Assembly: GCA_022448365.1 (NCBI GenBank)
Contig: JAKVCS010000003.1
Span: 1,178,001 to 1,242,000 of the forward strand
DNA from: Saccharospirillaceae bacterium
GTDB lineage: Bacteria; Pseudomonadota; Gammaproteobacteria; Pseudomonadales; Oceanobacteraceae
DNA: 64,000 nucleotides
Direction of reading: 5' to 3'
The position numbers were made by a program, and so were the translations under genes. The notes beneath the pieces are model-generated. The model worked only from the letters and a program-made list of their open reading frames with translations. It did no database searches and had not been told where the DNA came from. Below are positions 58,401-64,000 of this stretch, in pieces; positions within the stretch are counted from its first letter, which is position 1; each line of letters begins with the position of its first letter.

Positions 58401-58417
58401 AGCGTTTTCTTCACCAT
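55412..58417 (-). CDS. VolA/Pla-1-type surface lipoprotein lipase
   Basis: About 1001 residues. The N-terminus is a lipoprotein signal with lipobox AGMAGC. The next part has Ig-like or bacterial adhesin-like strands (TIDIAFNSALDKDSIGSGSVFLI; LKPLASKTKYLVVLTDSI), and the alpha/beta-hydrolase core follows with the oxyanion region FHHGITTDRTSSIGFA and the nucleophile elbow VGHSLGAIVG at about residue 757; a late His (NQGTHGTVSSAD) may complete the triad. VolA in Vibrio is a surface lysophospholipase that releases fatty acids for use as carbon. The ATG at 58417 is chosen because it starts the lipoprotein signal. It is the first gene of the lipase-DUF1302-DUF1329 operon. Confidence 0.92.
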   Translation of the reverse strand: MVKKTLLSLAIAASAAGMAGCQISSVEDNKVDSNPVVAGKAGTSPSVVTPIFSAGNSDLPVNIDLLFASASATDGTAEVSDTSPPVTTMISDLAGFSSTATIDIAFNSALDKDSIGSGSVFLIRLLNNANDSTVDPLDVQSSVNAAGNNGGSPFAATQPAPGVDYAVDYVELNNGATPTIRISPLKPLASKTKYLVVLTDSIKDAAGNPVQASAEYELLRGSETLPSASLAPVRGAIQGWEQLASGYVSTATGGAVTQSDFVLSYAFTTEAKEDILLSMAAPENYIFGLLANTAGMESLLSDEAVDGLVAGAAVAINAANASTEGWTNLDPSKDADRVTIRLNTVYKTLISNTLAKSIIAGGAAKAAAENIAAGGAPGAGTQAAIDNWNTANSDNTIPADPATWTSQNKDAVAQALGQYNDSTDNATLVATAANGAGDLLKDAAKRPAARNFMPIGVDANADGDFADENELVVAIPNTSLKLPVSTMSMQGMLSVPQFMAKKSSNASSFWTGSTSVGGVIDTALGNELGTTPPKDADQSLNVTYRFPFAQYVEDAQIPVLVTYPTDAACVKPADGWKTIIFHHGITTDRTSSIGFANQMAAPTAGCYATVAIDHPTHGADASSSDRNGAAARYSLFNPFNVAGYAVDASTTPFATTLASVAQSAGDDNPYAGLTERHENLALDATQQVISMNFTPGSEAGNSGAFFINLLNMQQTRDHLRQSVMDLLNLNASIENIDVDGDGNGDLDDSNIYFVGHSLGAIVGMTYVAVNNAVAGNTQILAKELNPIKAAIFANPGGQLPKLLENSPNFSAQILPGLAASGLTQGNPALESFFSVFQAPLDSVDPVNFTALLKSTSTPTLILEMVGGGSVAAGDQNTNSEDAIPDTGLSDMLIAAGVYPADTVVPNNANPPLNGVETGKSYLAGTDPLISLMGLTTVTGSVADGDTKQFLVSKFNQGTHGTVSSADAPTVFAEIITQAATFFASDGEGLTVGDTSKLKTED

Positions 58418-58820
58418 ATTGCTACCTGTTCTGTGTTTTTTATGGTTATTGGTGCACCTATCGGAGCCGACCTGCCCCAAAGATATGCACTGACTATAAT
58501 GTTGCCCTCTGACACCCTCATCACTCGAAAGTATGATTCAGTAGTAGAGGTCAGGTCATTTTGTATCTGTACGTAACACCACTTTAGCCAAAGATGCCAG
58601 CGCCGCCAGCCTTGCTGGTACCTTTTTCCCAGACACAAGCGACCATCCGCCAATAATTGTTCACTTTATATACAGATCATTACAACAAAAGAAAAACAGG
58701 ACATATTACGCCACCAGCACAACCTTCAAACGAGCGTTTTATTTTTGTTATGACTGTGAATTCAGCAGACCTTGATCTAATATGTCGCCACTTTCAAAGG
58801 TCATATCTCTGGGGAAATCC
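58418..58820. promoter_or_regulatory. Divergent control region between lipase and thiolase genes
   Basis: About 400 bases with no supported gene. It must hold the promoters of both divergent units. A PsrA-like site lies at 58727-58740. The middle part includes a GCCAGCGCCGCCAGC stretch without clear structure. Confidence 0.5.
58727..58740. promoter_or_regulatory. PsrA-like operator before the thiolase gene
   Basis: CAAAC-GAGC-GTTTT, one base away from the PsrA consensus and with the same 4-base spacing as the site at 46838-46857. It lies 80 bases upstream of the thiolase ATG. Confidence 0.5.
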
Positions 58821-60008
58821 ATGTCTAAACAAGATTCTGTCGTTATCGTTGGCGGCGCACGTACACCAATGGGCGGCTTTATGGGCAGCCTGAGCTCTGT
58901 TCCAGCGGTTGATTTGGGCGCAGTTGCCATTGAAGAAGCGATTAATCGCGCAGGTATCGACAAAGCTGACGTTGAAGATGTGACCATGGGCTGTGTATTG
59001 CCAGCCGGTATGAAACAAGGTCCGGCTCGTCAGGCGATGCGAAAAGCAGGTCTGCCGGATGCAACCGGTGCGACGACCATTAACAAACTCTGTGGCTCTG
59101 GTATGAAGGCTACTATGTTTGCTCACGATGCCATTAAAGCAGGCAGTGTTGACATCGCCGTTGCCGGTGGAATGGAATCTATGTCAAATGCTCCCTATGT
59201 CCTCGAAGGTGCACGAGCAGGCTACCGTATGGGCGCAGGTTCGGCTCCGCAGGATCATATGTTCCTGGACGGTCTGCAAGACGCAGAGACCGGCAAGCTG
59301 ATGGGTGCTTTCGCCCAGGAAGTTGCCGATAAAAAAGGTTACACTCGCGAGCAAATGGACGAATACGCGATCCGCTCTCTGACCCGCGCTAAGAAGGCAA
59401 TCGAAGAAGGTCTGAACAACGCAGAAATCGTCCCGGTAACCGTTAAAACCCGCAAAGGTGAAACAGTCGTCGATAACGATGAGCAACCGTTCAATGCCAA
59501 CATTGATAAGATCCCGACACTGCGTCCGGCTTTTGCCAAAGACGGTACAGTAACTGCGGCCAATGCTTCTTCCATTTCAGATGGCGCCTCGGCGCTGGTT
59601 TTGATGCGCGAAAGCACAGCCGAGGAAAAAGGCGCTAAGCCAATCGCTCGTATTGTTGCGCACAGTACTAATTCTCAACATCCGTCCGAGTTCACCATTG
59701 CTCCTGTTGGCGCCATTGAAAAGGTTCTGAACAAAGCGGGTTGGTCTAAAGACGATGTTGATGTTTTTGAAATCAACGAAGCATTCGCCATGGTTGCGAT
59801 GATGCCAATCATCGATCTGGGCCTGGATGCTGAGAAAGTGAACATTTATGGCGGCGCTTGTGCCCAGGGCCACCCGGTTGGTTCAACCGGTTCCCGTCTG
59901 ATCGTAACTCTGATGAATGCCTTGAAAAATACCGGCGGCTCAAAAGGCGTCGCGGCTCTGTGTATCGGTGGCGGAGAGGCAACTGCGGTTGCAATTGAAA
60001 TGCTGTAA
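58821..60008 (+). CDS. Acetyl-CoA C-acyltransferase / thiolase
   Basis: 395-residue thiolase. The active-site Cys is in INKLCGSGMKA, the His is in EINEAFAMV and GGACAQGHPVGSTG, and the second Cys is in CIGGGEATAVAIE. It catalyses the last step of beta-oxidation or acetoacetyl-CoA formation. The ATG at 58821 has GGGGA six bases upstream; a longer frame from 58782 is less likely. It is monocistronic and ends at a strong terminator. Confidence 0.94.
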   Translation: MSKQDSVVIVGGARTPMGGFMGSLSSVPAVDLGAVAIEEAINRAGIDKADVEDVTMGCVLPAGMKQGPARQAMRKAGLPDATGATTINKLCGSGMKATMFAHDAIKAGSVDIAVAGGMESMSNAPYVLEGARAGYRMGAGSAPQDHMFLDGLQDAETGKLMGAFAQEVADKKGYTREQMDEYAIRSLTRAKKAIEEGLNNAEIVPVTVKTRKGETVVDNDEQPFNANIDKIPTLRPAFAKDGTVTAANASSISDGASALVLMRESTAEEKGAKPIARIVAHSTNSQHPSEFTIAPVGAIEKVLNKAGWSKDDVDVFEINEAFAMVAMMPIIDLGLDAEKVNIYGGACAQGHPVGSTGSRLIVTLMNALKNTGGSKGVAALCIGGGEATAVAIEML

Positions 60009-60031
60009 GTAGTACTCAGTCGAAGTAAATA

Positions 60032-60067
60032 AAAAACGGGCAATGTGAAAACACTGCCCGTTTTTTA
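60032..60067. terminator. Terminator after the thiolase gene (bidirectional)
   Basis: Stem AAAAAACGGGCA / TGCCCGTTTTTT with an inner GTG/CAC helix and an AAAA loop. It also faces the end of purU, which lies 39 bases beyond. Confidence 0.9.
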
Positions 60068-60105
60068 TGCTTGAGAGACCGGAATCCCTCGAGAACAGTA
60101 CGTCA

Positions 60106-60957
60106 TCAAAACACGATCGTTTTGTTGCCGTGCAGTAACACCCGATCCTCAATGTGGCTACGCACACCGCGGGCCAGAACCATTTTCTCCACATCTTTAC
60201 CCAAGCGCACCATGTCTTCGACCGTATTGGTGTGACTGATTCGAATCACGTCCTGATCAATAATCGGACCCGCATCAAGCTCTTGCGTCACGTAATGACA
60301 GGTTGCACCAATAAGCTTCACTCCACGTTCAGCTGCCTGGTGGTAGGGTTTGGCTCCAACAAATGACGGCAGGAAGCTGTGGTGAATGTTGATTACCTGC
60401 CCGGCGTACCGTTCACACAATTCTGGCGGAATAATCTGCATGTACCGCGCGAGTACAATTGTATCCGCCTGATGTTCCTCAACGATGGCATTGACGCGTC
60501 GGAAATGCTCTGACTTGTTGTCTTTATCAACCGGTACATGGAAAAACGGTATTCCATGCCACTCGACCAGAGACCGCAGGGTATCGTGATTAGAGATAAC
60601 GCAGGGAATATCAAAAACAAGCTCTTTACTGTGCCAGCGATGCAACAAGTCAACCAAACAGTGGCTTTCTTTGCTGGCCATCAAGATCACTTTTTTCGAC
60701 TGACCGGAATCATTCAGGTGCCAGTCCATCTCGAATTCATCAGCAATGGGTTCGAACGCCTGCTTCAGACCATCAAGATCAAAAGGCAGGGATTCTGCAC
60801 GGATACAATGACGCATAAAAAAGCGTCCGGTTACCGGATCTGAGTAATGGTTTGCCTCAACAATCCAGCCACCGTGCCCGGAAAAAAACTGACCAACTTT
60901 TGCAACAATGCCCACTCGATCAGGACATGAAATGGTTAAACGGTAAACTCGTTCCAT
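60106..60957 (-). CDS. purU: Formyltetrahydrofolate deformylase
   Basis: Splits 10-formyltetrahydrofolate into formate and tetrahydrofolate. An N-terminal ACT domain (YRLTISCPDRVGIVAKVGQFFSGHGG) is followed by a formyltransferase fold with VISNHDTLRSLVEWHGIPF and NIHHSFLPSFVGAKPYHQA, where the catalytic His and Asn lie, and CHYVTQELDAGPIIDQD. 283 residues. Confidence 0.95.
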   Translation of the reverse strand: MERVYRLTISCPDRVGIVAKVGQFFSGHGGWIVEANHYSDPVTGRFFMRHCIRAESLPFDLDGLKQAFEPIADEFEMDWHLNDSGQSKKVILMASKESHCLVDLLHRWHSKELVFDIPCVISNHDTLRSLVEWHGIPFFHVPVDKDNKSEHFRRVNAIVEEHQADTIVLARYMQIIPPELCERYAGQVINIHHSFLPSFVGAKPYHQAAERGVKLIGATCHYVTQELDAGPIIDQDVIRISHTNTVEDMVRLGKDVEKMVLARGVRSHIEDRVLLHGNKTIVF

Positions 60958-61081
60958 ATAATTCCAAACTTTCCGACTTACTATTATCTGTTTGTACTAA
61001 TCAGGTTGCAGGATAGCTGTTTTAGTGATTAGCTGATATTAGCAGTAAGAATAATAAATTCTAAATCCAAAGAGGTAGCCT

Positions 61082-61846
61082 ATGTTAACCCTTCGGTCAG
61101 CTTTTATCATGTTCTTTATCTGCCTGCCCAGCCACGCAGACCCGGCAAAACTTGAACAACGGGTTTTTGATCTGGGTACTTCCGTCAAAACACTGGTATT
61201 GAAGTATTATCATGTTCAGGCAGACGAAGGTAACGGTGAGTTAATCGTAAGGCTTAATCAACATCTGCAACAAGCTCAGCAAAACCATTCTGAAGTTCAA
61301 AACAGCCTGAACGGCCGCTACCTCAAACAAAGCCAGAATGTGAAAACATACTGGTCCGCATTTAATCAACACCTTGACGCCAACCTGGCCGAGATTCAGG
61401 AGAGCGCTTTTCCAGAACTTCAGGTTGTCACACTGATGCGAGAGGCGGCCAATGCCATGACTCGTGAGTTGGATAACCTCGCCCTGCTGCTGGCAGAAGA
61501 TAACGAGCTGCTGCTCAGTGCCTCTCAAAACTGGGCCAGACAACAAACCCGATTATTGCAGCAAGTGGTTGAACGTTACATCGAGCGAGCAGCATCATCG
61601 ATGGGAGCGCCGCTGTCCGTTGAAGGACCGCAGTTGCCCGAGCTAATGGCGAGTTTTAAGCAAGGCCTGGATATGTTTCCCCAAACGAAAACCGAGTCAG
61701 CAGCCAATCGGTCACTGAGCCGCATCAAGGGCCAATGGCTATTTATTGAAAAATCAGCCCGCGACCAAAATGCCCGGCTGGTTCCCTATCTGGTAATGCG
61801 CTACACCGACAGTATTCTCAAGCGTTTGCAACAACTGGCGAGCTGA
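61082..61846 (+). CDS. Exported helical protein of unknown function
   Basis: 254 residues with a signal peptide (AFIMFFICLPSHA). The mature part is almost wholly alpha-helical and rich in Gln/Asn/Leu (LNQHLQQAQQNHSEVQNSLNGRYLKQSQ; WARQQTRLLQQVVERYIERAASS). This is the general look of a periplasmic sensor-type helical bundle, such as the PilJ N-terminal domain, but there is no membrane anchor or output domain. A GAGG site precedes the ATG. The family is not recognised. Confidence 0.75.
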   Translation: MLTLRSAFIMFFICLPSHADPAKLEQRVFDLGTSVKTLVLKYYHVQADEGNGELIVRLNQHLQQAQQNHSEVQNSLNGRYLKQSQNVKTYWSAFNQHLDANLAEIQESAFPELQVVTLMREAANAMTRELDNLALLLAEDNELLLSASQNWARQQTRLLQQVVERYIERAASSMGAPLSVEGPQLPELMASFKQGLDMFPQTKTESAANRSLSRIKGQWLFIEKSARDQNARLVPYLVMRYTDSILKRLQQLAS

Positions 61847-61850
61847 CGTA

Positions 61851-62510
61851 TCACAGCAACAGTGATACGTCAGGCTCACTGAATCGATCCTGCGTGTGCT
61901 TTATCGCCCGCGAAAGAATCCGGTCAGCATCAACAGGGCCGAGGCGCTCGCATAAACCGATGTAAATGTAATTCAACAGCTTTCGTAACGCCGCTAACTC
62001 GACATCAACGATATCCATGTTACTGCCGGGATTATCTCTCCAGAGCGTAAATGCATAGGCCAGGCGTGAATCCAGAGCATGACGCTCAGCCTGCTCCTGA
62101 GCATAAGTCCCGATGCTGCGCCCGCTATCGCTGCGTAACGAACTGAATATCTCCCTGGTCACTGATGAAAATACCTCTGACCAGTCATCGACGTCAGCTG
62201 ATTCAGAAAAGGGATTTATTGATTCCAGCTCAGTTAGCTCGTCGGCGTAATTTTGCATTTCGGCGATGGGGTCGGCTTTCAGTTCCTTTTCTTCCAGCAT
62301 CATGCAACTGATTAAACGCCGATATAGATTTGCACGGTTTCCTGCAATCGCCTGAATATCGCTACAAGCAGACAAAAAGCCATTTAATTCGAATTGTGAT
62401 TTATGAGAAAACTGCTGCTGCCAGCACCACATTGCACGCCACAGTTCAGTCCCTTCCACGACCTCAGATAAAACGGTAAATACTGCACGACGTTTATGTT
62501 CAATATTCAT
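61851..62510 (-). CDS. Unrecognised helical protein downstream of amtB
   Basis: 219 residues, soluble and mostly helical, with four cysteines and acidic stretches (INPFSESADVDDWSEVF). No signal peptide, membrane segment or known motif is visible. It starts 12 bases after the amtB stop, so it is probably cotranscribed with amtB. No role can be assigned. Confidence 0.7.
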   Translation of the reverse strand: MNIEHKRRAVFTVLSEVVEGTELWRAMWCWQQQFSHKSQFELNGFLSACSDIQAIAGNRANLYRRLISCMMLEEKELKADPIAEMQNYADELTELESINPFSESADVDDWSEVFSSVTREIFSSLRSDSGRSIGTYAQEQAERHALDSRLAYAFTLWRDNPGSNMDIVDVELAALRKLLNYIYIGLCERLGPVDADRILSRAIKHTQDRFSEPDVSLLL

Positions 62511-62522
62511 TCTGATACCCGC

Positions 62523-63839
62523 TTAACTTTTCTTCTGATAGGTCACATGCTGATGAAATTCCGGATAACCAATTTCATCGTGTTCGGTATAATCCAGGCC
62601 TTGTTGTTCATGCTGTGTGGAAGCACGTAACCCAACGAGTCTGTCGATAATGAAAAACAGCAACAGTGCGGCAGGGAAAGCCCAAAGAAATGCGGATAAT
62701 ATACCAACAGCCTGTACAACAATCTGAGATGTATTAAACATATCGCCTTCTACAAACAAACCTGCAGCAAGCGTTCCCCAGGCTCCGGCAAAACCATGCA
62801 CAGGAATTGCACCAACCACATCATCCAGTTTTCGTCGTTCCATCCAGGCGGTTCCGTAAACCGATACAGCGCCAGCGATCAGTCCGGTAAGTGCAGCAAA
62901 TTCAATCGACATAGTGGCACAACCAGCGGTAATCCCGACCAACCCTGCCAAACTGCCATTGATGGTGGCGGTCAATAAAACAGGTCTGCGGCTTATTCGG
63001 GAGTACAACAAGGCGCCTACCGCACCAGCCGCCGCTGCCAGTTGAGTATTCAGAACAATTTTACCCACATTGGTAGTCGCTGCTAATGTACTACCACCGT
63101 TAAAACCAAACCAACCGAGCCATAAAATAAAACCGCCAAGGGCTACCAGTGATAGGTTATGTCCAGGGATTTCCCGAACGCTGCCATCATCCGGTGAGAA
63201 CCGACCGGTGCGCGGTCCCAATACGATAATGCCTGCAAGCGCACACCATGCACCAATCGAATGAACAACCGTAGAACCCGCAAAATCAATAAAACCCAGT
63301 TCAGCTAACCAGCCCGAGCCGCCATAAAGACCACCCCAGACCCAACTACCAAACACCGGGTAAATAACTGCGATAATACCGCCTGCGGCAATTAAATAAG
63401 CATCGTATTTTGTTCGCTCAGCCATTGCTCCACTACAGATTGTCACCGCGGTGGCAGCGAACATTGTCTGAAACAATAAGATGGTGTAATCCCAATCTTC
63501 CGCATTACTCATAGCGAAATGGCTGGCACCTATAAAACCCGAATTATTCTCACCAAACATCAAGCCATAACCAACCAGCCAAAATAATAAGCTGCCAAGA
63601 CAAACATCCATGTAATTTTTCATCATGACATTAACGGCGTTTTTAGAACGGGACATCCCGCTCTCCAGCAGTGCAAAACCAGCCTGCATAAAGAAGACAA
63701 GTGCCGCGGCTATCACCACCCACATCGTATTTAAATTCAGCTCCAGTACCTGCAATACTGAACTTTCGGTGGCATTGGCCGATACACTGAATAACGATGT
63801 AAAAAATGCCCCTGAGATTTTTTTGTTCATCGGTGACAT
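62523..63839 (-). CDS. amtB: Ammonium transporter
   Basis: About 438 residues with a signal-like first segment and eleven predicted transmembrane helices. Conserved parts include FFMQAGFALLESGMSRSKNAVNVMMKNYMD, FAGSTVVHSIGAWCAL, LGWFGFNGGSTL and PVHGFAGAWGTLAAGLF, with the pore histidines in the HS and HG positions. It imports ammonium as NH3/NH4+. The ATG at 63839 is chosen because AGGAG lies seven bases upstream; the ATG at 63845 is too close to it. No glnK gene is adjacent in the window. Confidence 0.95.
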   Translation of the reverse strand: MSPMNKKISGAFFTSLFSVSANATESSVLQVLELNLNTMWVVIAAALVFFMQAGFALLESGMSRSKNAVNVMMKNYMDVCLGSLLFWLVGYGLMFGENNSGFIGASHFAMSNAEDWDYTILLFQTMFAATAVTICSGAMAERTKYDAYLIAAGGIIAVIYPVFGSWVWGGLYGGSGWLAELGFIDFAGSTVVHSIGAWCALAGIIVLGPRTGRFSPDDGSVREIPGHNLSLVALGGFILWLGWFGFNGGSTLAATTNVGKIVLNTQLAAAAGAVGALLYSRISRRPVLLTATINGSLAGLVGITAGCATMSIEFAALTGLIAGAVSVYGTAWMERRKLDDVVGAIPVHGFAGAWGTLAAGLFVEGDMFNTSQIVVQAVGILSAFLWAFPAALLLFFIIDRLVGLRASTQHEQQGLDYTEHDEIGYPEFHQHVTYQKKS

Positions 63840-64000
63840 CCCCATGCTCCTAGAAATAATTGCTTGGTTTTAGCAACAGATATGCCAGAAAGGATATGTT
63901 CTAAAAAACCGAGGGATTTACAGTGTTATCCAGCCTCTTAAACATTTTTGAGCATGTAATGACGCCTCTGGCACCAAAAAAGATCATTTCACCAAACTGA

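Noticed and set aside
63840-64000. Sigma-54 promoter for amtB
   Set aside because: A TGGCAC sequence is present, but on the plus strand, while amtB is on the minus strand, and the TTGC half is missing.

Overview
The window looks like chromosomal DNA from a marine, lipid- or hydrocarbon-using gammaproteobacterium, most likely near Oceanospirillales (Thalassolituus/Oceanobacter/Bermanella type). The evidence is the gene content: a VolA-type surface lipase with DUF1302 and DUF1329 proteins, FadL, two long FadE-like acyl-CoA dehydrogenases, a thiolase, the synteny ffh / ypjD / CNNM-CBS protein, and an OGFr-type protein. The genus is an inference from gene families; no rRNA is present. No tRNA, rRNA, CRISPR array, transposase or prophage was seen.

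Layout. (1) 1-11031 is a surface-sugar locus. A plus-strand run (truncated gene, wbpG/pseA-like amidotransferase, hisH and hisF paralogues) converges on a nine-gene minus-strand operon (pseB-pseC-pseH-aldo/keto reductase-pseF-aminotransferase-pseG-pseI-formyltransferase). Together they make CMP-pseudaminic acid or a derivative, probably with acetamidino and perhaps formyl groups, for flagellin or polysaccharide. (2) 11109-25154 is housekeeping: rmuC, gph, rpe, small envelope proteins, a BarA-like kinase with a degenerate receiver, ffh, ypjD, a CBS-domain transporter and metG. (3) 25356-31482 is accessory: a TraB/GumN protein, an aldehyde dehydrogenase fused to a cyclic-nucleotide-binding-like domain, a protein with three internal repeats, a FIST-like protein and a Tim44-like protein. 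(4) 31824-42201 holds fadL, argD-argF, the trp genes (E, G, D, C), a HAD phosphatase, an OGFr-like protein and a ribosome hibernation factor. (5) 42227-60008 is rich in lipid metabolism: a TetR regulator, two acyl-CoA dehydrogenases, SprA-like and flagellar-rod-like small proteins, bioB, comF, srkA, the DUF1329/DUF1302/VolA operon and a thiolase. (6) 60106-63839 holds purU, two unknown proteins and amtB.

How the genes work together. The pse operon feeds glycan decoration. The lipase probably releases fatty acids outside the cell, FadL and perhaps the DUF1302/DUF1329 pair move lipids through the outer membrane, and the acyl-CoA dehydrogenases and thiolase degrade them. PsrA-like operators lie before one dehydrogenase gene and before the thiolase gene.

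Most unusual signals: two ~105-nt intergenic elements (after metG and between trpD and trpC) that share one architecture, a ~20-bp closing stem around small hairpins with GGA loops; the CNB-like/aldehyde dehydrogenase fusion beside two uncharacterised genes; and an intrinsic-terminator-like hairpin placed just before the argD start codon.
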